Notes: generated from the sequence alone by a model not told the origin. A DNA stretch of 64,000 nt from a bacterium (GCA_026708055.1 JAPOVS010000046.1:1-64000); one strand, 5' to 3'; numbered from the stretch's first letter, positions 7,895 to 16,360 are shown. Translations and numbers: made by a program.

Positions 7895-8883
7895 GCGAGC
7901 TCTCCTCTGATAATGGGTGCGACGGTCTCGATGAGGGTCTTCGTGGCGGCCGTGTCACCCTCGCCGAGTTTCAGGATCGCCAGGTCCACGCCGAGGCCGC
8001 GGAGCTCGCCGAGTTGCTCGGCGACCGTCTCGACGGTGCCGCCGATGGCGAAGGCGCGGACCATGTCGTCGGTCACGTAGCGCGCCTCGGCCACGTCGGG
8101 GTCGTTGAGCGCCGTCCGAAGCGTCGCGACGGCGCCGGGGTCGAACCCGTAGACCGGAATCAACTCGTCGGCGTAGCTGCCTCCGGCCATGAGCGTGCAG
8201 CGCGGGCGGAGGCGGTCCATGGCCGCCGCCTCGTCCCGGTCGACCTCCACGTCCAACATGACGGCGATCTGGCACTCGCCGGGGTCGCGCCCCGCTCTCG
8301 CGGCGCCGTGGGCGACGCGGGCGCGGACGTAGTCGATGAAGTCGCGGTGGACGCCGTGCACGATGATCCCGTCGGCGATCTCCCCGCTCAACTCGAGCAT
8401 GCGGGGGCCGCGTGCCGACAGGAAGATCGGCGGCGGAGGGTCGATCCGCCAACCCAACGCCGAGCCATCAGCGCAGAAGTAGTCGCCCCGGAAGTCCGCC
8501 GAACCCGAACTGAGCTGGCGGATGATCACCACCGCCTCGCGGAGCATGGTGAGCGGGCTCTTGGGTCGCATGGCGAACTGGCTGGGGAACTCGTGGCCTC
8601 CCGGGCCGATCCCGATGACCGCTCGCCCGCCCGAACACTCTGCAATGGTCGCCGCCGCGCTTGCGATGAGTGCCGGATGGCGCAACTGGATCGCCGCGAT
8701 TCCCGTGGCCAGCCGGACCGTGGTGGTCCTCGCGGCGATGAGCGCTTGCGCGGCGTAGACGTCGCGCAGGAAGTAGTGATCGGGTAGCCACACATCCGAG
8801 AAGCCCGCATCCTCCGCGGTGACCGCCAAGTCGCAGATCGCGTCCAGAGGCTGATCCAGCCAGATGGCCAGTCCGTACTTCAT
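7891..8883 (-). CDS. LLM-class flavin/F420-dependent oxidoreductase, cassette copy 1
   Basis: A 330-residue luciferase-like TIM barrel. Recognisable blocks are MKYGLAIWLDQPLDAI at the start, AGFSDVWLPDHYF, LATGIAAIQLRHPALIAS and ERC-type AECSGGRAVIGIGPGGHEF. The family includes F420-dependent methylene-H4MPT reductase-like proteins and FMN monooxygenases such as those opening pyrimidine rings or cleaving C-S bonds. I cannot separate F420 from FMN use here; the ending resembles the F420 group, and an actinobacterial host makes F420 plausible. Overlaps both neighbours by 4 bases, so translation is coupled. Confidence 0.88.
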   Translation of the reverse strand: MKYGLAIWLDQPLDAICDLAVTAEDAGFSDVWLPDHYFLRDVYAAQALIAARTTTVRLATGIAAIQLRHPALIASAAATIAECSGGRAVIGIGPGGHEFPSQFAMRPKSPLTMLREAVVIIRQLSSGSADFRGDYFCADGSALGWRIDPPPPIFLSARGPRMLELSGEIADGIIVHGVHRDFIDYVRARVAHGAARAGRDPGECQIAVMLDVEVDRDEAAAMDRLRPRCTLMAGGSYADELIPVYGFDPGAVATLRTALNDPDVAEARYVTDDMVRAFAIGGTVETVAEQLGELRGLGVDLAILKLGEGDTAATKTLIETVAPIIRGELA

Positions 8884-9617
8884 GACAGCGATTCCTTGAG
8901 TTGGGCTGAGATCTCCCCGCAGAGGCTCGCGAAGTCCGGCTGGAATCGGAGCTCGTCGGTCCGGGGCTGGGGGAATGGCACCGAGAACTCTGCGACGAGC
9001 CGGCCCGGGCGAGGGGACATCACGAGAACCCTGGTCGACAGGAAGGTCGCCTCACTGATGGAATGGGTGATGAACAGCCCGGCGAAGCTCTGGTCGGTGA
9101 AGAGCCGCGAGATCTCACCGTTGAGGCTTTGTCGTGTGATCTCATCCAGCGCGCCGAAGGGCTCATCGAAGAGGAACAGCTCGGGCTCGAGCGCAAGGCT
9201 GCGTGCAACGGACGCCCGCATTCGCATTCCTCCGGAGAGCTGATTCGGGAGGTGATTCTCGAATCCGCCGAGCCGGACGAGTTCCAACGCGGTCCGGGAG
9301 CGAGCCTTCATGGTCGATCTGGCGACCCCCTGCAACTCGAGGAAGAGATCGATGTTGCGGTTGACGGTGCGCCACGGCAGGAGCGTTGCGTCCTGGAAGA
9401 CGTACCCCAGCGAACGATCCGAACGGGTGACTGTGCCGCTCGACGGCTCGAGAAGCCCTGAAGCGAGGCGGAGGATCGTTGACTTGCCACAGCCGGATGG
9501 ACCAACGATGGCGACGAATTCGCCCGCCGCGACATTGAGATCGATCTCTTCAAGAGCCTTGGTGCCATCGGGGAACGTCATACTCACGTTGTCGAATTCC
9601 AATGCTGACTCAGGCAC
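8880..9617 (-). CDS. ABC transporter ATPase, SsuB/NrtD-like
   Basis: First gene of the seven-gene operon. Walker A GPSGCGKST, signature LSGGMRMRASVARSL, Walker B ELFLFDEPFGALD and the switch His (FITHSISEA) are intact in 245 residues. The type matches importers for nitrate, sulfonates and thiamine-precursor-like molecules and fits the permease at 2237-3112, although the two genes lie at opposite ends of the operon with four enzymes and the regulator between them. The start is GTG at 9617. The palindrome at 9660-9675 lies 43 bases upstream. Confidence 0.92.
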   Translation of the reverse strand: MPESALEFDNVSMTFPDGTKALEEIDLNVAAGEFVAIVGPSGCGKSTILRLASGLLEPSSGTVTRSDRSLGYVFQDATLLPWRTVNRNIDLFLELQGVARSTMKARSRTALELVRLGGFENHLPNQLSGGMRMRASVARSLALEPELFLFDEPFGALDEITRQSLNGEISRLFTDQSFAGLFITHSISEATFLSTRVLVMSPRPGRLVAEFSVPFPQPRTDELRFQPDFASLCGEISAQLKESLS

Positions 9618-9650
9618 GACAATCTCTTCCTGCGCTTAGTTCTGGCATGA

Positions 9651-9677
9651 TTGACAACCTATCAGACATCTGATAGC
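9651..9677. promoter_or_regulatory. Divergent promoter region with perfect GntR operator, site 2
   Basis: TATCAGA-CA-TCTGATA (9660-9675) is a perfect 7+7 palindrome with a 2-base spacer. On the plus strand TTGACA (9651-9656) and GATAGC (9672-9677), 15 bases apart, bracket it, so binding would occlude the promoter of the hydroxyacid dehydrogenase; the same site lies 43 bases before the ATPase start on the other strand. This is the best copy of the motif and defines the consensus used for the other three. Confidence 0.75.
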
Positions 9678-9763
9678 TTCGTCTAGATGTCGCGGACTAC
9701 GTCAAGCGGAGACTCTCGGCCATCCGAGCTGCTCCACGATCCGCCTGTCTCCGGATCTGAACC

Positions 9764-10714
9764 GTGAACCGACCGCTGGTCGTCGCTACCCGCTCGAACT
9801 TCCCCGGGAGCAGCCTCGCACTTCTGGAGGACTTGGCCGATGTCCGCGTCTGCGGCTCGGCGGGTCCGCCGACCCGGGAGGAACTCGTCGAGGCTGCCGG
9901 TGGGTGTTTCGGCATGATCTGCACGGTGGCCGAGCGCATCGACGTGAGCCTCCTCGAAGCGATCGGACCCTCTCTCCGGGTGATCGCGAATGTTGCGGCG
10001 GGCTACGACAACATCGACATCGCGGAGTGTGCCAGGCGCGGAATCGGCGTGGGGAACACGCCTGATGTTCTCACGGACGTGACAGCGGATCTGACGTTCG
10101 CGCTCCTGCTGGCCACGGCTAGGCGAGTGCCCGAAGCCGTCGACGCAGTGCGGGCCGGCGAGTGGCCGCCGTGGAATCCCGTTTGGATGTGCGGGACCGG
10201 TCTCACCGGCAAGACCCTCGGCATTGTCGGCCTCGGGAAGATAGGACGTGCGGTCGCCCGCCGAGCCAGACCGTTCGGGCTCGAGATCGTCCACACCAAC
10301 TCGCGCGACGGCCTTCGGTTGGATGATCTTCTCCAACAGGCGGACATCGTGACCCTGCACTGCCCACTGAACGCCGCGACCCATCATCTCATCGGTGATC
10401 GCGAGTTCGAGGTCATGAAGCCGACCGCGATCCTGATCAACACGGCGCGTGGTGGGGTCGTCCATCAGGAGGCACTGGTGCGCGCGCTCGAGACGGGCAA
10501 GATCTGGGCAGCAGGCATCGATGTGACCGACCCAGAGCCGCTGCCTCCGACGAGTCCTCTGCTCGCACTTCCGAATTGCGTGGTTCTGCCGCACATTGGC
10601 TCCGCGACGATCGAGACGCGGACGAAGATGGTGGACATGGCGGTCAGCAACGTGATCGCCGCGATCCGAGGTGATCCGATGCCGCACTCGGTCGTCGAAG
10701 GGCGAGTCAGGTGA
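9764..10714 (+). CDS. D-2-hydroxyacid dehydrogenase (glyoxylate/hydroxypyruvate reductase type)
   Basis: NAD(P)-dependent reduction of a 2-keto acid to the D-hydroxy acid, or the reverse. The Rossmann motif is GIVGLGKIGRAVARRARPFG, and the catalytic signatures INTARGGVVHQEAL and VVLPHIGSATIETR hold the Arg/Glu/His relay. The 316-residue length is normal. Start is GTG at 9764. It is transcribed divergently from the ABC/LLM operon and shares operator site 2, so it probably belongs to the same pathway, perhaps handling a keto acid released by the opine-dehydrogenase-like enzyme (inference). Confidence 0.92.
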   Translation: MNRPLVVATRSNFPGSSLALLEDLADVRVCGSAGPPTREELVEAAGGCFGMICTVAERIDVSLLEAIGPSLRVIANVAAGYDNIDIAECARRGIGVGNTPDVLTDVTADLTFALLLATARRVPEAVDAVRAGEWPPWNPVWMCGTGLTGKTLGIVGLGKIGRAVARRARPFGLEIVHTNSRDGLRLDDLLQQADIVTLHCPLNAATHHLIGDREFEVMKPTAILINTARGGVVHQEALVRALETGKIWAAGIDVTDPEPLPPTSPLLALPNCVVLPHIGSATIETRTKMVDMAVSNVIAAIRGDPMPHSVVEGRVR

Positions 10715-10721
10715 GGCGCGG

Positions 10722-11447
10722 TCACTTGAATCGGCGCACTGCCAGCCTCGGGGAGTAGCGGTGAATCCAGAGCGTCAAACGATTGGCGCCGAAAACCAGT
10801 TCCCCACCGTGCGAGCGCTCGATCCTCCGGAGTAACTCGCGGGCGAAACTCGATCGTGACTGTTTGGGCAGATCCAGCGAGCGCGCCATTTCGGTATCCA
10901 CCAGCGGAGGGATGACATCGATCACCCTGACGTCAGTGCCGGCGACGGCGTGTCGGAGTGCGCCGCCGAACATGCGCAGGCCGGCCTTGGACGCGCAATA
11001 GACCGGTGTGGAGCCACGTGGGAGAACCCCGGCGACGGAGGCGATGTTCACGATCCGAGGCTGTTGTGACCGCAGCAGCAGGGGAAGGCACAGCGCAGCA
11101 AGCAGAATGGGTGCGGCGAGGTTGACGCCGAGTTCGCTCCATACCAGGTCAGGATCCCGCGCCAGCGACTCGAGATCGCCGCCCCGATTGACGCCTGCAT
11201 TGTTGACGAGCATGTCCAGCCGGTCGGTCTGTGAACTGACGAAGTCGAAGAGTTCCTGCACGCCCCGCCGATCCGCCAGGTCGATGCGACGAACGCGAAC
11301 GCTCGGGTGTGCAGCAGCGAGGCGCTCGACGCGGTCCGGAGACGATCCACAGGTGAGGACGACGTTCTCGTCGGCGAGTTCCTCGACGAGAGCGCGTCCT
11401 ATCCCTGACGTGCCTCCGGTGATCAGGATTGTCTGCTTCTGGAACAC
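10722..11447 (-). CDS. Short-chain dehydrogenase/reductase
   Basis: Classical SDR: cofactor motif ITGGTSGIGRALVEEL, NNAGVN, catalytic Ser in NIASVAGV and Y-x-x-x-K in YCASKAG. 241 residues, GTG start at 11447, 4 bases after the MDR stop. Last gene of the unit binding protein -> MDR -> SDR. Its C-terminal region resembles SDRs acting on lipids or sugars only weakly; the substrate cannot be assigned. It converges on the hydroxyacid dehydrogenase, 7 bases apart. Confidence 0.9.
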   Translation of the reverse strand: MFQKQTILITGGTSGIGRALVEELADENVVLTCGSSPDRVERLAAAHPSVRVRRIDLADRRGVQELFDFVSSQTDRLDMLVNNAGVNRGGDLESLARDPDLVWSELGVNLAAPILLAALCLPLLLRSQQPRIVNIASVAGVLPRGSTPVYCASKAGLRMFGGALRHAVAGTDVRVIDVIPPLVDTEMARSLDLPKQSRSSFARELLRRIERSHGGELVFGANRLTLWIHRYSPRLAVRRFK

Positions 11448-11451
11448 GGGT

Positions 11452-12465
11452 TCAAATCCGGCAGGTGTGCTCGAGCAGGACTCCCATCGTCTCGGGGTTG
11501 GGCTCGGCCACGAGCCGATATGCCGCGGGCGCCTCGGATAACGGGAACCGATTGCTGATGAACAAGTCGATGTCGATGTTCGAGGTTCGCCGGAGCGCCT
11601 CGTTGAAGCGTCGAGCTCGCGTCCATCTTCGGCTCAGCGCGGCGTTGACGTTCACGACACTCGTGCTCACGACACGCTGGGACCGGAAGTGAAAGTGATG
11701 CGCGGGTCGCACGGTGAGGTCTTTCGTTCCGTAGTACGCCACGACGCAGATCGTCCCGTCGGCGCCGGTCACTTCGAAGGCAGTTTGCAGGCCCGCGGCA
11801 GCCCCACTTACCTCGAACGCGATGTCTGCACCCCTGCCCTCGGACAGTGCGTTCGCGGATTCGCTCGCCTCTGACGGCGCAACGCCGGCGGCGCCCAGCT
11901 CGCGGGCGATGCCGCGACGATGCCCGATCGGGTCGACGCCGATGACATGGGCTCCCATTCGGGTGAGTTCGTCCGTGACGATCAGGCCGATGATCCCCAG
12001 TCCGAGCACGACTACGACGTCGCCTCTGTATACCGGCGCGTCCATGAGGGCGTTGAGGGCGACGTCGTAGAGATTCGCGAACGCCGCCTGTTCATCGCTC
12101 ACCTCGTCGGGCAGGGCGACGACGAGGTTCGGGTCGGCACGTAGCGTGAACGCGTCCTGGTGAGGATGACGGGTGAAGACGCGGCGGCCGAGCAGGTGCT
12201 GTGTCTTCCGGCCGGCCTCGCGCACTTCGCCGATCACCTGGTAGCCATACTTCACTGGGAAGCCGAATGAGCCCTCGCAGGTCTCGACCCCGAGTGGTTC
12301 ATCGGGTGCACGCTGGCCGCGGTAGACGAGCATCTCGGTACCCGAACTGATGAGGGAGCACATGGCCTCGACGTAGACCTCGTGATCGGACGGTGCCCGC
12401 CCCGGGTATGTGCACAACTCGACGGTCTCGCGAGCTGAGAACCACACCGCCGTGCCGGCTCTCAT
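11452..12465 (-). CDS. Zinc-type medium-chain dehydrogenase/reductase
   Basis: GroES-like N-terminus followed by an NAD(P)-binding domain with VVVLGLGIIGLIVTDELTRM and the acidic cofactor strand HVIGVDP. 337 residues. The catalytic zinc ligands of alcohol dehydrogenases are not obvious, and the early CSLISSGTEMLVY block matches the bacteriochlorophyllide/sorbitol-like sub-branch in which SSGTE replaces the usual C-GTD. It follows the binding-protein gene by 46 bases and is probably co-transcribed with it. Probably oxidises an alcohol intermediate of the pathway. Confidence 0.83.
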   Translation of the reverse strand: MRAGTAVWFSARETVELCTYPGRAPSDHEVYVEAMCSLISSGTEMLVYRGQRAPDEPLGVETCEGSFGFPVKYGYQVIGEVREAGRKTQHLLGRRVFTRHPHQDAFTLRADPNLVVALPDEVSDEQAAFANLYDVALNALMDAPVYRGDVVVVLGLGIIGLIVTDELTRMGAHVIGVDPIGHRRGIARELGAAGVAPSEASESANALSEGRGADIAFEVSGAAAGLQTAFEVTGADGTICVVAYYGTKDLTVRPAHHFHFRSQRVVSTSVVNVNAALSRRWTRARRFNEALRRTSNIDIDLFISNRFPLSEAPAAYRLVAEPNPETMGVLLEHTCRI

Positions 12466-12511
12466 CGCTCGAATGGGTCGTGCACTCGGAGCGGACAGCG
12501 TCTCGCTTGTT

Positions 12512-13798
12512 CTAAGGCAGAGAGATGGTTGGATCGAGGAACTCGTTGGTCACGAGATCTTCGACTGCAACGTTCGGGTCGATCACGTCGGAGCCTTGCC
12601 CCACGAAGATCGGCACGGCGATGTCAATCATCGTCTGGACCTGCCCGAGATCGATCTCGCCGACGAATCCCGACGGCCCGTTGGCCAACAGTCCATCGTC
12701 GATCATCACGCGATGAGCGAACTCCTCGGCCTCGATGGTGCGCGGCACCGGTGAGCCGAACGCCTCGGTCATCTCGGCGACGAGCGCGTGCGTCGCTGCA
12801 GGGTCGGCGACGTAGTCGACGATCTCCTGCTGGATCACCGGGACGAACTCGCGAAGGCAGTCGGCTTCTTCCTCGATGAGTTCGGAACGAACAGTCGGGA
12901 TCGGGCCAAAGTTGGGATACCCGGCATCGCTCACGAGGATGTACTCGATGGGCTTCCCGTACTGCTCCAGGTTCGGGTACGAGTACGGATTGTCGGTCAC
13001 GAACCCTTGGTTCACGATTCCGTCCTCGGCGACGAACCGGGCCGGCGAGAAGTCCCACGAGAAGTCGACCTGGTCGATGTCGAGCGCGCCGATTCCGGCG
13101 AGCCCTTCCGCGTAGACCGCGTTGCCGGCCACCAGCACCGTCGCCCCGCTCTCGCGGATGTCGTCGATGCTGGACACGTCGAGGTCGTCGGGATCCCAGA
13201 AGAGGATCTGCGGGTGGCTGACCATGGGTGCCATGATGGCGACTGCCGGGAACTCGCCGGATGCAGCGATCATCGCGTCGAGATTCTGATCGGCGATGAA
13301 GATGTCCCGATCGGCGTAGAGCATCGAGTTCGTTGCCTGGAATCCGGTGACCGGTCCGCCGGCTCGCACTTCGATGGTGAGATTCGGATCTGCCTTGGCC
13401 GGACCCCTCAGCGTTCCTCTGTCGGCGATTACCTCGCCATCGTCGATCAGTCCCCAGAACCAGGCCCGAGTCGCCTCGGGGAACCACCCGGTCTGAATGA
13501 CCAGTGGGTTCGGGCACACCGACGCCAGGTCGATTCCGGCCGGCGCAGCTTCGGCGTCGGAGTCCTCAGCCGGTGCGGGCGCGGGTTCGGGTGCCGGCGC
13601 GGGTTCGGGTGCCGGCGCGGGTTCCGGTGCTGGCGCGGGTTCGGGCGCCGGCGCGGGTTCCGGTGCTGGCGCGGGTTCGGGCGCCGGCGCGGGTTCGGGC
13701 GCTGGCGCTGCGCCGGAATCGTCGTCCCCTCCGCACGCGGCGGCGAACATCGCCATCGCGAGCAGTAGGGCGATCCAGATTCGTACTTGCTTGTTCAT
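12512..13798 (-). CDS. ABC substrate-binding lipoprotein with Pro-Ala-Glu linker
   Basis: Captures the substrate for the SsuABC-like importer. The signal peptide MNKQVRIWIALLLAMAMFAA ends at a lipobox Cys (AAAC-GG). A run of about ten PAPE repeats spans residues 30-75, then a periplasmic-binding fold of the NMT1/SsuA class (VIQTGWFPEA, IADQNLDAMIAASGEFPAVA, ILVSDAGYPNFGPI). The ATG at 13798 has a clear signal behind it, while an upstream in-frame start at 13873 would bury it. Operator site 3 lies 51 bases upstream. Downstream are MDR and SDR genes in the same direction. Confidence 0.88.
   Translation of the reverse strand: MNKQVRIWIALLLAMAMFAAACGGDDDSGAAPAPEPAPAPEPAPAPEPAPAPEPAPAPEPAPAPEPAPAPEPAPAPAEDSDAEAAPAGIDLASVCPNPLVIQTGWFPEATRAWFWGLIDDGEVIADRGTLRGPAKADPNLTIEVRAGGPVTGFQATNSMLYADRDIFIADQNLDAMIAASGEFPAVAIMAPMVSHPQILFWDPDDLDVSSIDDIRESGATVLVAGNAVYAEGLAGIGALDIDQVDFSWDFSPARFVAEDGIVNQGFVTDNPYSYPNLEQYGKPIEYILVSDAGYPNFGPIPTVRSELIEEEADCLREFVPVIQQEIVDYVADPAATHALVAEMTEAFGSPVPRTIEAEEFAHRVMIDDGLLANGPSGFVGEIDLGQVQTMIDIAVPIFVGQGSDVIDPNVAVEDLVTNEFLDPTISLP
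13565..13712. repeat. Tandem repeats coding the Pro-Ala-Pro-Glu linker
   Basis: About 12 near-identical 12-base units (gcgggttcgggc/tgccg type) inside the binding-protein gene. They encode an extended linker between the lipid anchor and the binding domain. Such arrays change length easily by slippage; units vary at third positions only. Confidence 0.85.
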
Positions 13799-13848
13799 GG
13801 GTCCTCCCCCCCGGGGGTGCCCCCCCACCTGTCCAACTCCCCCCACAG

Positions 13849-13864
13849 TAGTAAGATGTCTGAT
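13849..13864. promoter_or_regulatory. Candidate GntR operator, site 3
   Basis: AGTAAGATGTCTGATG matches 12 of 16 positions of TATCAGATGTCTGATA, with the inner AGATGTCTGAT intact. It lies 51-66 bases before the binding-protein start, within the expected promoter, and would place the importer's binding protein, the MDR and the SDR in the GntR regulon. Confidence 0.6.
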
Positions 13865-13941
13865 GCCTGACAAGGCGGCCTGCTACTAGTGCCACCAGTG
13901 CAGCTGGCAATGCCGCCAGTGGTGATGTCAGCGCTGCGAGT

Positions 13942-15378
13942 TCAGAGTCGGGCCAGGACGTCGCGGGCGGCAGCCAGACCCCTCGCGCGGACCTCGGCCT
14001 CGTCCACTGTGGTGAATTCGCCGTCGTCGAGGACGACCGCACCGCGAACAACCACAGTGGAGACATCCGGGCCGTTGGCGAACCAGCCGACCGTCGCCCA
14101 AGGGTCGTTGATTGGCTCGTGGTGAAGCGAAGATGTGTTAACCATGATGAGATCCGCAGGGTGGCCAGGCGCAAGGGTTCCGCTCCCGGACCGAAGAGCG
14201 CCAGCCCCCCCGCCCGTTATCAGCCTGAGCATGTCGCTCACGCTGACGGCAGCGGAATCGGTCAGCTGAGCGCGCTGCAGCAGGGTCCCGAAGCGAGCCA
14301 CCTCGAACATGTCCTGGCCGGCGACGGCGCACCCGTCGCTGCCCGCCGCGACGGGGACCTCGCGGGACCGAAGGTCGGTGAGCCGCATGATCCCCGAACC
14401 CAGGAACGCGTTCGAGATCGGGTTGTACACCAGGTGCGGACGATGGTGGGCAGCGAGTTCGATCTCGGAATCGTCGAGCGCCACCGCGTGTGCCAGGACT
14501 GCGTTCGAGTCGAGGACACCGAGGTCGGCCAGCAGGTGGAGTGTGCGACGGCCACCCCGGAAGTGGCATGTCACATCGACCGAGAAGGAGTCCTCGGCGG
14601 CGTGGGTGTGCCATCGAACGCCGTGCCGGCGAGCAAGTTCTGCAGCCGCGACGAGGAGTTCGTCCGAACAGTACGCGGCATTGCCCGGACCCGGCCACAA
14701 CGCCACCAGCCCACTCGACTTTTCCCGCATTGCTGCCTCGGTCAACTCGATCTCCTGTGCGTTGGTGTAGATGTGGTTTTCGGGAGGAGTCTCGAACGCC
14801 CGGGCGGCATCGGTCCGTTCCCCGATCATCACCCGCGCCACAGCGCCTGCCATGCCGACTCGTTCCATTGCGTGCGCCACGGCAACCGCATCCTCGGGTT
14901 GTCGACGGCCGCCGTAGTGATGATTGATTGCGGCGACAGTGCCCGAGCGGAGCGAATGAAGGGCGCCGAGTTCGCTGAGCGCAACGCTCTCCTCATGCCT
15001 GAGTTCCAGCGCGAGTGGGATCATGTGCCGCCTCAGCCAGTCCACAAGGCTGAGACCATCCCCCAGGCCGCGCGCAGCCACCTGGAACAGGTGCGTGTGT
15101 GCGTCGACGAGCCCCGGCAGGATGACGCTTCCCGAGGCGTCGATCAGACGCCCGGGGCGTGTTGCGGATCGATCCTCGAGCGGCCCGACTGCCGCGACCT
15201 GATCCCCGAGGATGTCGACGAATCCGGTCTCCGCGAATCCTGTCCCGTCGCCGATCGCAAGGATCGTCCCACCCTCGATACGAATGTCGGGCGCCGGTGG
15301 TTCGTGCTGGTTACCGGAGGCGGTCGGTCCGCCGCCCGTGCCCGCGCTCTTGCTCGGCTCAGACACAAGAGTTATCAT
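13942..15378 (-). CDS. Amidohydrolase, SsnA/chlorohydrolase-like
   Basis: A 478-residue cyclic amidohydrolase distinct from the cassette enzyme. Metal motifs are canonical: PGLVDAHTHLFQ, RWHTHAAED, VLAHAVALDDSE and AAGSDGCAV. These belong to the deaminase/chlorohydrolase branch acting on purine-, pterin- or triazine-like rings. The first ATG (15378) lies within operator site 4, so the transcript is nearly leaderless or a later start is used; the fold begins around residue 30, leaving room for that. A degraded homologue is present at 34867-35013 beside cassette 2. Confidence 0.88.
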   Translation of the reverse strand: MITLVSEPSKSAGTGGGPTASGNQHEPPAPDIRIEGGTILAIGDGTGFAETGFVDILGDQVAAVGPLEDRSATRPGRLIDASGSVILPGLVDAHTHLFQVAARGLGDGLSLVDWLRRHMIPLALELRHEESVALSELGALHSLRSGTVAAINHHYGGRRQPEDAVAVAHAMERVGMAGAVARVMIGERTDAARAFETPPENHIYTNAQEIELTEAAMREKSSGLVALWPGPGNAAYCSDELLVAAAELARRHGVRWHTHAAEDSFSVDVTCHFRGGRRTLHLLADLGVLDSNAVLAHAVALDDSEIELAAHHRPHLVYNPISNAFLGSGIMRLTDLRSREVPVAAGSDGCAVAGQDMFEVARFGTLLQRAQLTDSAAVSVSDMLRLITGGGAGALRSGSGTLAPGHPADLIMVNTSSLHHEPINDPWATVGWFANGPDVSTVVVRGAVVLDDGEFTTVDEAEVRARGLAAARDVLARL

Positions 15379-15388
15379 ACATCAGACA
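15373..15388. promoter_or_regulatory. Candidate GntR operator, site 4, between divergent genes
   Basis: TATCATACATCAGACA matches 13 of 16 positions of TATCAGACATCTGATA. It lies at the start of the amidohydrolase gene and 16 bases before the TTG start of the 2OG oxygenase, so it could control both. Confidence 0.6.
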
Positions 15389-15403
15389 AGAGGAGGTGGT
15401 CGC

Positions 15404-16360
15404 TTGATCCCACCCGTTGTCGATGTATCCCGATTGCTCGCCGAGGAGTCGAGCAGTCGGCACCCAGGGGGCAGCGTCATCGATCGTGCCTGCCGCGAGA
15501 TCGGGTTCTTTCTGATCACGGGGCATGGCATCGATCCAGCGGCGTCGAGGGCCATCGATCGGGCGGCCCGCGAGCTGTTTCACGCACCCGAGACAGTCCG
15601 CCGGACCGCCGCCCGCCTTCACCCGGCCGAGCCCCGTGGCTACAGAGGCCCGGGCTCGATCGCCACGGCATCGAGCGTCGGACTAGACACGCCCAAGGAT
15701 CTGGTGGAGATATTCACCATCGGCAGGGTCGACGACGCGCAAACGCTCCGAACGCTCAGCTCGTTGCCGTTCGGTGAGCGGTTCTACTTGCGGAACATCT
15801 GGCCCGACCTCGACGGATTCCGTCGCGTCTGGGAGAGCTATTACCGTGAGATGAGCGTCCTTGCCGAACGGTTGCTCGTGGTCCTGGCCACGATGCTCGG
15901 ACAGGACCCGCGGTACTTTGCGGCGGCGCACCGCAACCACGCCTCAACGCTCGTCGCCAACTACTACCCGCCTGTCGTCGACCGCGCGGAGAATCCTGCG
16001 GCGACGCGTCGTGGCGAACACACGGACTTCGGGACCATCACGATCTTGACCACGGACGGCGTTACCGGGCTCGAAGTCAAGACGCGGTCCGGTCAGTGGC
16101 TGCCGGTGCCGTCAGTCGAGGATGCGCTGGTCGTGAACGTTGGCGATCTCCTGGAGATGTGGACAAGGGGTGAGTACGTCTCCTCGTACCACCGGGTCGT
16201 GATCGAAGATCCCACCACGGAGCGCGTGTCGTTGCCCTTCTTTCACAACCCGCGGTCGGACGCGATGGTCGAGCCCATAGGGGACGTGGTCACGCGGACG
16301 TCGGCGGTCTGCGCCGGCGAGTGGATCCTCAGGAAGATCGACGCCATCAACGCGCAGTGA
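15404..16360 (+). CDS. 2-oxoglutarate/Fe(II) oxygenase, isopenicillin-N-synthase-like
   Basis: Non-haem iron oxygenase of 318 residues. N-terminal DIOX_N block (VVDVSRLL, REIGFFLITGHGI) and the C-terminal jelly roll with HTDFGTITIL (His and Asp ligands), SSYHRVV (third ligand His) and RVSLPFFHNP (Arg-x-Ser for 2-oxoglutarate). Start chosen is TTG at 15404, preceded by AGGAGGT (15391-15397); no ATG or GTG fits both the domain and a ribosome site. It probably hydroxylates or demethylates the pathway substrate. It shares operator site 4 with the divergent amidohydrolase. Confidence 0.92.
   Translation: MIPPVVDVSRLLAEESSSRHPGGSVIDRACREIGFFLITGHGIDPAASRAIDRAARELFHAPETVRRTAARLHPAEPRGYRGPGSIATASSVGLDTPKDLVEIFTIGRVDDAQTLRTLSSLPFGERFYLRNIWPDLDGFRRVWESYYREMSVLAERLLVVLATMLGQDPRYFAAAHRNHASTLVANYYPPVVDRAENPAATRRGEHTDFGTITILTTDGVTGLEVKTRSGQWLPVPSVEDALVVNVGDLLEMWTRGEYVSSYHRVVIEDPTTERVSLPFFHNPRSDAMVEPIGDVVTRTSAVCAGEWILRKIDAINAQ

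Noticed and set aside
7891-8883. LLM proteins as bacterial luciferase (light production)
   Set aside because: There is no second luciferase subunit or fatty-acid reductase; the motifs fit the general LLM oxidoreductase family.
13565-13712. CRISPR-like tandem repeats
   Set aside because: Units are 12 bases, contiguous, without spacers, and lie inside the binding-protein frame, coding PAPE repeats. No Cas genes are present anywhere in the window.
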